From NCBI GenBank assembly GCA_963739975.1, contig CAVUCK010000022.1, positions 277,807 through 341,806 of the forward strand: a stretch of DNA of 64,000 nt, read 5' to 3'. Positions within the stretch are counted from its first letter, which is position 1, and the number at the start of each line of letters is the position of its first letter. Below are positions 1-8,179 of this stretch, in pieces. The position numbers and the translations under genes were made by a program. The notes under the pieces were generated by a model. It saw only the letters and a program-made list of their open reading frames with translations, was not told the origin of the DNA and did not search any database. Origin of the DNA: JALZMG01 sp963739975. Lineage in GTDB: Bacteria > Actinomycetota > Acidimicrobiia > Acidimicrobiales > Ilumatobacteraceae.

Positions 1-299
1 AGGTGCTGCGCCTCTACGACCTCCTCGCCGCATTGCGCCCGAACCCGGCCGTCGAGCTGAACGCCGCCGTCGCTGCCGGCGAGGCGGACGGCCCGACCGC
101 CGGGCTGGCCCGCCTGCACCGCATCGCCGAGCGCGACCGCGACCACCTCTGGCACCTGGCGCGCGCCGAGCTGCTGGTGCGCGACGGCCGTCCGGACGAG
201 GCCAACGGCGACTTCGCGCGAGCGCTCGCCGACGCCCCTGGCGCCGCCGAACGACGGCACATCCGCCGCCGCCTCGCCGCACTTCCTGCCACCCCCTGA
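1..299 (+). CDS. ECF RNA polymerase sigma factor, C-terminal end (partial)
   Basis: Only the last ~98 codons are in the window; the gene begins upstream. The visible part is the helical TPR-like extension of ECF sigma factors of the ECF42/SigJ-like type. It has the family pattern of YDLL.ALRP, a conserved Asn-Ala-Ala-Val stretch, a 'DGPTAGLARL' helix and a final RRHIRRRLAAL helix. The same extension closes the complete sigma factor at 59794-61098, which supports the call. These sigma factors usually sit beside a YCII-family gene, which would lie to the left of the window. The gene is convergent with the WS/DGAT gene, with repeat family A between them. Confidence 0.75.
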   Translation, partial: VLRLYDLLAALRPNPAVELNAAVAAGEADGPTAGLARLHRIAERDRDHLWHLARAELLVRDGRPDEANGDFARALADAPGAAERRHIRRRLAALPATP

Positions 300-305
300 C
301 CTCCC

Positions 306-387
306 CATCGGAGGGTTTGGCTGCATCGGAGGGTTTGCGTCCCCCTGCCGGTACGCAAACCCTCCGGTGCGCTCAAACCCTCGGATG
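306..387. repeat. Intergenic palindromic repeat, family A (copy 1)
   Basis: The stretch holds two nested inverted repeats. The outer arms are CATCGGAGGGTTTG and CAAACCCTCGGATG; the inner arms are CGGAGGGTTTGCGT and ACGCAAACCCTCCG. It fills the gap between two convergent genes. A second full copy is at 20692-20764 and a single arm is at 46438-46453, all between convergent 3' ends. It could fold as a strong bidirectional terminator. The sequence is not a T-tailed classical terminator, so a REP-like repeat is equally possible. Confidence 0.8.
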
Positions 388-394
388 GTACGCG

Positions 395-1792
395 TCAGCG
401 GGTGGCGGCGACGAGGTCGTCGAAGGACTCCTGGAGGCAGTCGGCGTACACGGCCGGGTCGGGCATCATCTCCCGGCAGGCCGTGACCGAGATCGAGATC
501 TGCCCGTCGTAGCTGAACACCGGGTGGATGATCCCCATCCCGTCCGTCACGGGACCGATCCCGTACAAGGACAGCATCTTGGCCCCGGCCATGTACAGCG
601 GGACCTGCGGGCCCGGCACGTTCGTGATGACCGTGTTGATCGGCATGCTGGCCCGGTTGGCCAGGCTGAACCGGCCGGCCGTGCGGGCCGCCAGGCCGGC
701 CAGCGCCCACGGCACGAACTGCGTGTAGTCGCTGAGCGTGCGGGCACCGATGGCGTTCGTCGTGGCCTTCGAGGCCTGCGTGCTGGCGTACACCTCCTGC
801 AGCCGTTCCAGCGGGTCTTCGACGTCGGTCGGCAGGCCGACGACCATCGCCGCCACCTGGTTGCCCATCGTCCCGGACTCGTCCTGGGTGCGCACGGAGA
901 TCGGCGCCATCGCCTGCAGCGGGGCGTCGGGCAGTTCGTCCTTGTCCTGCAGGTACTGACGCAGCGCTCCCGTCACGACGGCGACCACGGCGTCGTTGAT
1001 CGTGGCGCCCGGCACCGCGGCCTTGATCTTGCGCATCGACGCCAGCGGAAAGCTGCGGCCGTCGACGACCCGATGCGGCGTGATGGTCCCACTGAACCGC
1101 GTGCGCGGCGCCGACGGGACCGCACGGCGCAGCGCGCCGATGTTGCCGAGCGTCGAGCGCATCGTCCGGCGCGCCAGGCGGGCGAAACGCAGCGGCTGGG
1201 CGGCGTTGTTCAGGCTGGCCCGACCGAGCAGCTCGACGGCGTTCGGCACCCGCTCGGCTCGGAACTCGTCGGCGACCACGACCCCGTCGGGATCTGGCGT
1301 GGAATCGTGGATCACCGCCGTCATCTCGGCACCCGACACACCGTCGATGGCGGCGTGGTGGACCTTGCTGAGGATGGCGAACGACCCGGGCGGTACCCCG
1401 CCGATGTTGTCGAGCCCCTCGATGACGTAGAACTCCCACAGCGGGCGGTCGAGGTCGAGGGCCCGAGCCTGCAGCCGGGCCGCCTGGATGCACAGCTGGC
1501 GCCAGTCGCCCGGTTTGGGCAGGGCGATGTGGCGCACGTGGAACTCGAGATCGAAGTCGGGATCGTTGACCCAGTACGGGTGGTCGAGGTCGAGCGGAAC
1601 GCGCAGCAGCTTCTCCCGGTACGACGGGACGAGCGGCATGCGTGACGTGATGTGCTCGAGGATCCCTTTGAACGTCACCGTTGCGTTCGGCGCCGTGCTG
1701 GGGTCGTAGATCGCCACCGAACCGATGTGCATGGGCGCCCGGGGCGCCTCCAGGTACACGAACGACGCGTCCATCCCACTGAGCTGGCGCAT
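395..1792 (-). CDS. Wax ester synthase / acyl-CoA:diacylglycerol acyltransferase (WS/DGAT)
   Basis: The 465-aa product should acylate long-chain alcohols or diacylglycerol with acyl-CoA to make storage wax esters or triacylglycerol. The catalytic HHxxxDG motif is present as HHAAIDG at residues 145-151. The PLW motif (117-119, 'PLWEFYVIEGL') and a C-terminal 'NTVITNVPGP' stretch typical of the family are also there. The start at 1792 (MRQLSGMDASF) is chosen because the family begins with this 'LSxxDxxF' block and a GGAAAGGAG ribosome site lies just upstream; a longer frame exists but has no conserved residues. It is likely membrane-associated. Length is normal for the family. Confidence 0.93.
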   Translation of the reverse strand: MRQLSGMDASFVYLEAPRAPMHIGSVAIYDPSTAPNATVTFKGILEHITSRMPLVPSYREKLLRVPLDLDHPYWVNDPDFDLEFHVRHIALPKPGDWRQLCIQAARLQARALDLDRPLWEFYVIEGLDNIGGVPPGSFAILSKVHHAAIDGVSGAEMTAVIHDSTPDPDGVVVADEFRAERVPNAVELLGRASLNNAAQPLRFARLARRTMRSTLGNIGALRRAVPSAPRTRFSGTITPHRVVDGRSFPLASMRKIKAAVPGATINDAVVAVVTGALRQYLQDKDELPDAPLQAMAPISVRTQDESGTMGNQVAAMVVGLPTDVEDPLERLQEVYASTQASKATTNAIGARTLSDYTQFVPWALAGLAARTAGRFSLANRASMPINTVITNVPGPQVPLYMAGAKMLSLYGIGPVTDGMGIIHPVFSYDGQISISVTACREMMPDPAVYADCLQESFDDLVAATR

Positions 1793-1887
1793 GGCGACGA
1801 CTCCTTTCCCCGGTTTCGGACCTCGCGGCGTTGCTCCGCGAGTCTGCCCCAGCCGCGGCGGTACGCGGACCGGCATCCGACGGGTCG

Positions 1888-3102
1888 TCAGCGCACCTGG
1901 TCGGGGTACAGCGCCTGGATGACGTTGAGGGCGACGGTCAGTGTCGGCGTCGTGGAGTTGGTCGACTCGTTGGCGATGAAGACGATCTGCGTGTCGGTCT
2001 GCGGGCGGGTCATCACGACCGAGCTGTACCCGAAGATGGCCCCGTCGTGGCCGAGGAACTCGTTGAGGTTGGTGATCCCGAGGCCGTAGCCGAAGTTGAG
2101 CGCCTGGCCGTCGAACTTGCGGGTCTTCAGACGCAAGGCTTGGGTCTCCGGCGTGAGCAGCGTGCCCTCGACGAGCTCAGTGCCCCACGTCTGGAGGTCG
2201 GCCAGCGTCGAGATCATCGCCCCTGCGGTGGACGGGACGGCCGGGTTGACCTCGTCGACGACCCGCGGCGGGTTGGCCTCGTTGTCGAAGGGCTCCCCGC
2301 CATCGGGGACGTAGGACGTCGGGTGCGGCTCGGGGATCTTGACATCGGTCGGGTAGGACGTCGACGTCAGACCCAGCGGCTCGACGATCTTGGTGGTGAT
2401 CACCTCGCCGGCCGTCTGCCCGGTCGCCTCCTGGATGACCATCCCCAGCAGGGCGTAGTTGGAGTCGCAGTAGGCGACCTTCTCGCCCGGCGCGAAGTCG
2501 GGACCGGGTGACTCGGCGATGACCGCCAGCGTGTCTGCGTCAGTCCAGGCCAGGGTCGGATCGGCGGTGAAGCGCTCCCCGAACGAGTCGTTGGCCGTGA
2601 AGTCGGGAATGCCCGAGCACATGCCGAGCAGGTCGGCGAGCGTGGCGACGTCCCCGTTGATCACGCCGGGCACGTACGTCTCGAGCAGGTCGTCGAGCGC
2701 CAGCGCGCCCTCGTCGACGAGCGCCAGCACGGCCGCGGCCGTGAACGTCTTGGTGATGCTGGCGATCCGCACGAAGTCGTCGGCCCGGAACGGCTCGCCC
2801 GTCTCGAGGTCGACGACGCCGGTCGAGCCGGTCCACACCCCGTCGCCGATGCGCACGACGCCGGCCAGTCCGGCCACACCGGTCGCCGCGAACTGCTCGG
2901 CGAAGATGTCGTCGAGCTGCGCCATGGTCGCCTCGTCCATCACCGGCAGGCTGACCGCCGCCGGCGCGCTCGACGGCGCTCCGGCCGTCGTGGTCGTTGG
3001 GGCTGCGCTCCCGCCGTCGTCGTCGGACCCGCAGGCGGCGACCAGCGCCGCCAACGACACCGCGCCGCCGGCGGTCAGGAAGCTCCGTCGATCGATCGCC
3101 AT
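1888..3102 (-). CDS. Tat-exported lipoprotein serine hydrolase (beta-lactamase / D-Ala-D-Ala carboxypeptidase family)
   Basis: The 404-aa protein opens with a twin-arginine motif (RRSFLT) and a lipobox (LVAAC), so it should be exported folded and lipid-anchored. A low-complexity Thr/Ala linker leads to a class C beta-lactamase fold. The active-site SxxK is SITK at 115-118, the second motif is YCDSN at 211-215 (YxN type), and an HxG-like motif (GHDG) lies near residue 350. Such proteins are esterases, peptidases or carboxypeptidases more often than antibiotic-degrading enzymes, and the substrate cannot be told. The start at 3102 has a GGTGGAGGA ribosome site. Confidence 0.85.
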   Translation of the reverse strand: MAIDRRSFLTAGGAVSLAALVAACGSDDDGGSAAPTTTTAGAPSSAPAAVSLPVMDEATMAQLDDIFAEQFAATGVAGLAGVVRIGDGVWTGSTGVVDLETGEPFRADDFVRIASITKTFTAAAVLALVDEGALALDDLLETYVPGVINGDVATLADLLGMCSGIPDFTANDSFGERFTADPTLAWTDADTLAVIAESPGPDFAPGEKVAYCDSNYALLGMVIQEATGQTAGEVITTKIVEPLGLTSTSYPTDVKIPEPHPTSYVPDGGEPFDNEANPPRVVDEVNPAVPSTAGAMISTLADLQTWGTELVEGTLLTPETQALRLKTRKFDGQALNFGYGLGITNLNEFLGHDGAIFGYSSVVMTRPQTDTQIVFIANESTNSTTPTLTVALNVIQALYPDQVR

Positions 3103-3179
3103 GGTCGTTCCTCCACCTCTGGACCGTAACCAGCGTCGCAGATCAGCGAACGGTGGACGGTCATCCAGCTGACGGCCCG

Positions 3180-3668
3180 TCAGGCTGGCCGCCAGCGGCG
3201 GACTGGCGCCGCTCCGAGCGCGTTGATCGACGCGACGGTCGGACGCAGCTCGACGAACAGGGCCTCCGGGTCCTCGGGGCCACTGAAGAACATGCCCGGG
3301 TCGTAGGGCAGCACGCCGGCGGCCCAGAGCGCGGCCGTCTCGGCGGGATCCTCGACGAGTCGTGCCGTCGCCCGGATCAGGATGTTGGCGTCCGGCTGCG
3401 GAGCGCACGTCATCGCCACCTCCTGGCAGTTGCGGAGGTTGGTCGCCTTCTGCGAGCTGGCGAACGTCGAGATCCAGAGACGTTCGTCGGCCCACCCGGG
3501 CATCACCCAGGCGACGTGGGGACGGTGGTCGCTGCCGGACGTGGCCAGGAAGACGCCGTCACCGGCGTGGTTCACGGCGGCCACCAGCTCGTCCCAGGAG
3601 AGCGGCAGCGCCTCGGCGGCGGTGGGTGTGGTGGCGGTGGGTGTGGTGGTCGTCTGGTTGCTGGTCAT
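3180..3668 (-). CDS. Pyridoxamine 5'-phosphate oxidase-family FMN-binding protein
   Basis: The 162-aa product has the split-barrel pattern of flavin- or deazaflavin-binding proteins. An N-terminal helix is followed by 'GVFLATSGSDHRPHVAWVMPGW', a strand 'ERLWISTF..SQKATNLRNCQEVAM' and a late 'ALFVELRPTVASI' strand. The first ~20 residues are a Thr/Pro-rich tail. The ATG at 3668 is preferred; a GTG three codons upstream is an alternative. It is divergent from the WYL regulator at 3731, an arrangement often seen where the regulator controls the flavoprotein. Its substrate is unknown. Confidence 0.8.
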   Translation of the reverse strand: MTSNQTTTTPTATTPTAAEALPLSWDELVAAVNHAGDGVFLATSGSDHRPHVAWVMPGWADERLWISTFASSQKATNLRNCQEVAMTCAPQPDANILIRATARLVEDPAETAALWAAGVLPYDPGMFFSGPEDPEALFVELRPTVASINALGAAPVRRWRPA

Positions 3669-3730
3669 GGCTCGCACCGTAGGGAGCGTTGCGGACCGAT
3701 CCTGTCCGCAACGGGCGAGACTCTGCGGAC

Positions 3731-4753
3731 ATGGCCGTCGACCACGGCGATCCCGCTGAACGGGCGCTGGCCCTCCTGTCGAGCCTGACGGCTCGGGCCC
3801 ACTGGTCCGGCGCGGAGTTGGCGGCCCGCCTCGGTGTCACGACGCGCACCGTGCGTCGCGACGTCGACCGGCTCCGCCGCCTCGGCTACGAGATCGAGGC
3901 GTCCTCGGGCACCGAGGGCGGGTACCGCCTGCGCGCCGGCGCCGTCGTCCCGCCGCTGTTCCTCGACGCCGACGAGGCCGTGGCAGTGGTCAGCGCGCTG
4001 CTCGCCGCCGCCGGCAACGCGACGACGGGGATGGTCGAAGCGTCCACCCGCGCCCTCGCCAAGCTGCACCACGTGTTGCCGGCAGCCGTGCAGGGGCGGG
4101 CGGACGCGGTGCGCCGGGCCGCCCGCATCGCGTCGATCGGACAGGCACCGGTCGTCGAGCCGACGCGCGTCGCCGCGCTCGCCGAGGCCTGCCGCGACGG
4201 CGTGGCGATCCGCTTCGACTACCGGGCCCGCGACGGCCGCCCATCGCAACGCCGGGTCGAGCCGAACGCCCTCGTCACGGTGCGCAGCGTCTGGTACCTC
4301 GTCGCCTACGACCTCGACCGGCGTGATTGGCGGGTGTTCCGGGTCGACCGGATCGGCGGCGACATCGAGCGCACGGGGCACGGGGTGACGCGCCGGTCCG
4401 TGCCCGGCGGCGACCCGGTCACGTTCCTCGGCACGTCGCTGGCCGAGATGACCTACGTCCACACGGTGACGATCGAGCTGGCGATCGATCGGGACGCCGC
4501 ACTCGCCCAGCTGCCCTGGCTCAACCCACTACGCGTCGAGCGGACCGGCGACCGGTCGTGCCGAGTCCAGCTCGGGGCGGCCGACCTCACCGAGCTGACC
4601 CGCCAGGTGGTCGACGTCATGGGGATCGGCGCCACGACGAGTCTGCGCGGGACGGACGCCGTGCACGACCACCTCGCCACCGTCGCCGCCTCGCTGCACG
4701 ACGTGCTCGACACCACCAAGCACGGGCTGGGCGGCGCGGCGGAGCGTCCCTGA
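3731..4753 (+). CDS. WYL-domain transcriptional regulator (YafY-like, HTH_11)
   Basis: The 340-aa protein has an N-terminal winged helix (residues ~8-60, 'WSGAELAARLGVTTRTVRRDVDRL') and a 'GTEGGYRLRAG' wing. The WYL domain follows, with its defining tripeptide in 'SVWYLVAYD', and then a WCX-type C-terminal domain. WYL domains bind ligands such as nucleotides or oligonucleotides in other members. The 62-bp divergent gap to the FMN-binding gene at 3668 probably carries both promoters and its operator, although no clear palindrome is visible. A start 14 codons upstream is possible. Confidence 0.88.
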   Translation: MAVDHGDPAERALALLSSLTARAHWSGAELAARLGVTTRTVRRDVDRLRRLGYEIEASSGTEGGYRLRAGAVVPPLFLDADEAVAVVSALLAAAGNATTGMVEASTRALAKLHHVLPAAVQGRADAVRRAARIASIGQAPVVEPTRVAALAEACRDGVAIRFDYRARDGRPSQRRVEPNALVTVRSVWYLVAYDLDRRDWRVFRVDRIGGDIERTGHGVTRRSVPGGDPVTFLGTSLAEMTYVHTVTIELAIDRDAALAQLPWLNPLRVERTGDRSCRVQLGAADLTELTRQVVDVMGIGATTSLRGTDAVHDHLATVAASLHDVLDTTKHGLGGAAERP

Positions 4754-4809
4754 CGACGTGGCAGGGTGGTCCCCGCCGGCCTCCGGACGGCCGGCGGGAG
4801 GACATCGTC

Positions 4810-5874
4810 GTGTCGGACGGAGCAGGTGGATCGACCGGCGGAGCGAAGCGCGGTCGCCCGGCCGGCCGGTTCCAGCGGCAACCTGCGGCGACATCGGCGG
4901 CCAGCTCGGAAGCGAACGAGCAGGGCGTCACGGCGCCCGGCGGAACCGAACCCGAGCCCCTGCCAGCACCGGATCCGACTCGTCCGCCGCCGACGCTCCC
5001 CCCACCGGCTGGTCCGCCGATGGCGACCCGGCGGGTCGAGCAGGGCGACCCGGGCCCACCGTCGCCGTCGATCGATCGGGGCGAGGAACGTGACCGCCCG
5101 TCGAGGACCCGACTGCTGATCGCTGTCGTCTCCGGTGCGGCGCTCGTGGTCGCGCTCGGCCTGGTCCTGGTCACGCGTTCGGACGACGGCGGCAGCGGCA
5201 TCGGTTCGAACTCCGTGGCGACGGACCCGACCACCGTCGTGACCTCCGCGCCCCAGATGACCGCCACGACCGCAACGAGCAGCACGACGGCCGTGGACGA
5301 CTCGCCGGCCACGACGGTGTCCATCCCGCCGTCGACCATCGCCTCCATGAGCCCGCCGAGTGCAGTGCCGGAACCAACCCCCGCGCCGACCGTGCCGCCG
5401 CCACCACCTCCACCCCCGACGCAGCCGACCGGCACTGCGGTGCTCGACGATCCGCTGCCGTCGGGCCTGCCGAGCGCCGACGTCGCTGCATCCCTTGCCC
5501 TCGCCCAGCGGCTCGGCGCCGCATTGGCGGCCGGTGACTGGGAGGCCGCCCGGCAGCTCAACCCGGCGTTGCGCTCACTGACCGACGCCCAGTTCGAGTC
5601 CGGCTATGGCGGCCTCGATCGGTCGGCCCAACTCCTCGTCGACGCCCGCCGAACCGACGGCGCCGACCGGTTGCTCGTCGTCACGATCGCCAACGAGCAC
5701 GGCGGTGCGCAGACCTCGCTCTACTGCATCGAGTCGACGGTCAGCGCAGGCGGCGAGGTCCGCCAGACGTCGACCGCGACGTTGGATCGCTACGCCGGCA
5801 CCCTCGGCATCGAAGACGTCACCGGCGACCCAGTGATCAGGGACCTGATCCGCGCCGAATGCACCCTGCAGTGA
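4810..5874 (+). CDS. Membrane-anchored protein with Pro/Thr-rich linker, function unknown
   Basis: The family is not recognised. The 354-aa product has a Pro/Gly-rich cytoplasmic N-terminus (1-97), one membrane segment (~100-122, 'LLIAVVSGAALVVALGLVLV'), and a long Thr/Ser/Pro linker with a run of nine prolines. A C-terminal folded domain of ~150 residues contains two cysteines that could form a disulphide. The GTG start at 4810 is chosen for its GGGAGG ribosome site. The layout resembles secreted sensor or wall-associated proteins of Actinobacteria. It lies 56 bp after the WYL gene and may be co-transcribed. Confidence 0.6.
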   Translation: MSDGAGGSTGGAKRGRPAGRFQRQPAATSAASSEANEQGVTAPGGTEPEPLPAPDPTRPPPTLPPPAGPPMATRRVEQGDPGPPSPSIDRGEERDRPSRTRLLIAVVSGAALVVALGLVLVTRSDDGGSGIGSNSVATDPTTVVTSAPQMTATTATSSTTAVDDSPATTVSIPPSTIASMSPPSAVPEPTPAPTVPPPPPPPPTQPTGTAVLDDPLPSGLPSADVAASLALAQRLGAALAAGDWEAARQLNPALRSLTDAQFESGYGGLDRSAQLLVDARRTDGADRLLVVTIANEHGGAQTSLYCIESTVSAGGEVRQTSTATLDRYAGTLGIEDVTGDPVIRDLIRAECTLQ

Positions 5875-5925
5875 CGTCGGCTCGCCCGGTGCGTCCGGTT
5901 CAGACCTCATGGTCCGAGGAGGGAC

Positions 5926-6075
5926 TCAACAGGGAGGTGAGGAGACACGCAGCACGAGGCCGAGCCCGACGAGGAGCGAGGCGATCGCGACGACGGTCCA
6001 GCTCGCACCCCCCGTGCTGGGCAGCTCGTCGGAGACGAGTCGGGTTTCGCCGCTGCGCACCCGCGTCGGCGACAG
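5926..6075 (-). pseudogene. C-terminal LPXTG-type sorting signal remnant
   Basis: One minus-strand frame ends with LPSTGG (6007-6024), then a hydrophobic segment 'ASWTVVAIASLLVGLGLVLR' and a short tail before the stop at 5926. This is the layout of a sortase sorting signal, although the tail has only one Arg. No signal peptide or body for such a protein precedes it; upstream in a different frame is the start of an alpha/beta hydrolase. It therefore looks like the 3' end of a lost surface-protein gene. Confidence 0.5.
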
Positions 6076-6103
6076 CGGGCAGGACGGCAGGGCCGCTCGA
6101 GCC

Positions 6104-6301
6104 CGGTTCGACGAGGGTCCAGATGTCGGCGCCGTTGCCGAAGCCCGACTCGAACACGACCGTCGGACTGCCCGTGCCGCGACACTCGAGGTAGCGCCGA
6201 CGACCGCCTCCGACGTCGACCAGACCGGCGACGTCTCCGTCGGATGTTCCGGGTCGGCGAGCTCGCCCTCCCCCCACGACCCGCGCCGAGTTCGCCGACA
6301 T
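6104..6301 (-). pseudogene. Alpha/beta hydrolase N-terminal fragment
   Basis: From 6301 the minus strand reads a short leader and then 'RRYLECRGTGSPTVVFESG' and 'FGNGADIWTLVEP'. This is the first beta strand and oxyanion-hole region of secreted alpha/beta hydrolases. After ~66 codons the homology stops. No nucleophile elbow or catalytic His follows, and the next recognisable coding (the LPXTG tail) is in another frame. A deletion joining two genes explains it best. A family C palindrome (6319-6388) lies immediately upstream. Confidence 0.55.
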
Positions 6302-6318
6302 GTCGCGCCGCGTGGCAA

Positions 6319-6388
6319 CTGGGCGCGGAGGTTCTCAATCCCCCTTCTGGGCGCGGAGGTTCTCGAAAGCGAGAACCTCCGCGCCCAG
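6319..6388. repeat. Intergenic palindromic repeat, family C (copy 1)
   Basis: A solitary arm (6319-6338, CTGGGCGCGGAGGTTCTCAA) is followed by a perfect palindrome at 6347-6388 with arms CTGGGCGCGGAGGTTCTCG and CGAGAACCTCCGCGCCCAG around a 4-nt loop. The same three-arm composite occurs at 36482-36551 in the opposite orientation, and a two-arm copy is at 63509-63550. The rest of 5875-6458 holds only the two gene remnants; 6389-6458 shows nothing further. Confidence 0.85.
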
Positions 6389-6458
6389 ATGCTGACGGCA
6401 GCATGGTCCGGCCCTCCGATGTCGCCCTCCGTCGCCCACACCTCGACGGGCTCGTTGG

Positions 6459-8162
6459 CTACGACCGCGCCGGCGTGACTGGCCGCCCAGGTACCTCCGT
6501 CCTCGTGGCGGCCATGATGACGACGGTGCCGGCGATCGGGTCGACGGTCAGCTGAGCGGCGTCGGGGATCATCGAGGAGGCGCCGGCAACGCCGACGACG
6601 GCGGGGATGCCTTGCTCCCGGCAGACGATGGCAGCGTGGCTCATCAGGCCGCCGTGGTCGGTGACCAGCGCGCCGACGATGGGCATGATCGCCTCGAAGG
6701 CGGGGGTGGTGTGTCGCGTCACCAGCACATCGCCGGCTCGAACCCGGTCGAGTGCTTCATCGACGGAGGCCGCGACACAGGCCGGGCCTGTGTACGCGGC
6801 CGCTCCGATGCCGACGCCGGCGCCGGTCCACGCCGGCGGCCCGCTGTCGGCGCCTTGGAACGCGGACTCGAGCTCGAACGGAAGGAAGATCGCCCGCAGC
6901 AGGTCGGCCATGGGTGATGGGAAGAGGCCAGGGTCCGGTGGCGGCCCCTCGTCGTCGCCGAGGCGCGCGGGAGCACCGTCGGCTTCGGCCGCGAGCAGCC
7001 GCTCAACACGCGCTCGCGCCAGGTCAGCCACGGCGAGGTTGCCAGCGAAGGCTTGGGTGATCTCATCTTCGGTGAGCGCCAACACGTGGGTGCCGTCGAC
7101 GAGGAGGCCGCGATCGAACAGTCGGCGACCCGCTTCGAGCAAGGCCCGTCGTACGAGGCCCGCCGGCCACATGAAGGTGACGGCGACGTTGTCGTCGCGC
7201 ACGCCGTAGCAGGCGCGCGCATCTGCGAGCAGCTCGTCGAACTCGGCGCGCTCGGTGACGGGAACGCGATCGCGCACGGCAGCGGTGTCGGCAAGGGCTG
7301 GTTGCGTGGCGTGTGCCGGTGCGGCTCCGATCGCGGCGACGAGCACGCCCGGCATCTCGACGAGCGCACGCGCCCGTGGGGAGTACTGCGAGGCGACGCG
7401 CCAGCCGTGATCGGCGAGGTAGCGGTCGAGGGTGGCTGAGGCCTCGGCTCCCGCCGCCCGCACGTCCTCGAGCGTCGTCGGCGCGACACCGGCGGCAGCG
7501 CAGGCTGCAGCGATCGCGCGGAGTCCTTCGGCCGAGGCGGCCGAGGCGGGCGAGCACCCGCCGAGCAGCGAGAACGCGATCGCATCGTCGAATCCCCATC
7601 GCCGCATTGCGAGCACCAGCCTGCCAACGGGGAGGTCGTGCACCGGCATCAGCTCGAAGTGCAGGGCCATGCCCTTCTCGTAGTGCGTCGCAGCCCTCCG
7701 CAAGTGGGCGACCAAGCTGTCATCGTCGAGCGAGGCCAGGGGCTCGGCCTGCAACGATCGGGCGGCCTCGACCATCATCGATCGCTCGCCGCGAACCCAC
7801 CGGTCGAGATCTTCGAGCCACAGTCGTTGCGCAACCGCGCGACCTGCTGATCGGTTGCGGCGCCGGAGCTCGGGGTGAAGGCGACAGAGCACCTTGAGCA
7901 CGAAGTCGGGCGGCGCCTTGCTCGGCTTGCCAAGCTTCGGCTCGGGCGCACCGATCGGCCGGATGCGCCCGTAGCAGTGGTCGTTCACGAATCGAATGTC
8001 GACCACGTCGATCGGCAGGCCGTACCGCACGGCGGCCGCTGCGAACCCGCTGGCGAACGCGCGAGGCGCTCGCTCCTGGAACACCATCGGCTGTCCGCCT
8101 TGCACGTGGGTGGTCTCCAGCTCCCACATCCCTCCCGCCGGCGCAGTCCATCGGATCTTCAC
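6459..8162 (-). CDS. PEP-utilising enzyme mobile-domain protein (no ATP-grasp domain seen)
   Basis: The 567-aa product ends in the swivelling phosphohistidine domain of PEP synthase and pyruvate phosphate dikinase. 'TRHTTPAFEAIMPIVGALVTD' is followed by 'GGLMSHAAIVCREQGIPAV', with the phospho-accepting His in LMSHAAI near residue 520. The first ~450 residues are helical, match no PEP-binding barrel that I recognise, and lack a clear ATP-grasp signature. Similar proteins accompany rifampicin phosphotransferase-like or degradation gene sets. The GTG start at 8162 (VKIRW) has a GGGGTGG site. It is the last gene of a three-gene run with TetR (8180) and the cupredoxin-like gene (8791). Confidence 0.7.
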   Translation of the reverse strand: MKIRWTAPAGGMWELETTHVQGGQPMVFQERAPRAFASGFAAAAVRYGLPIDVVDIRFVNDHCYGRIRPIGAPEPKLGKPSKAPPDFVLKVLCRLHPELRRRNRSAGRAVAQRLWLEDLDRWVRGERSMMVEAARSLQAEPLASLDDDSLVAHLRRAATHYEKGMALHFELMPVHDLPVGRLVLAMRRWGFDDAIAFSLLGGCSPASAASAEGLRAIAAACAAAGVAPTTLEDVRAAGAEASATLDRYLADHGWRVASQYSPRARALVEMPGVLVAAIGAAPAHATQPALADTAAVRDRVPVTERAEFDELLADARACYGVRDDNVAVTFMWPAGLVRRALLEAGRRLFDRGLLVDGTHVLALTEDEITQAFAGNLAVADLARARVERLLAAEADGAPARLGDDEGPPPDPGLFPSPMADLLRAIFLPFELESAFQGADSGPPAWTGAGVGIGAAAYTGPACVAASVDEALDRVRAGDVLVTRHTTPAFEAIMPIVGALVTDHGGLMSHAAIVCREQGIPAVVGVAGASSMIPDAAQLTVDPIAGTVVIMAATRTEVPGRPVTPARS

Positions 8163-8179
8163 GGAAGCCACCCCTGTCC

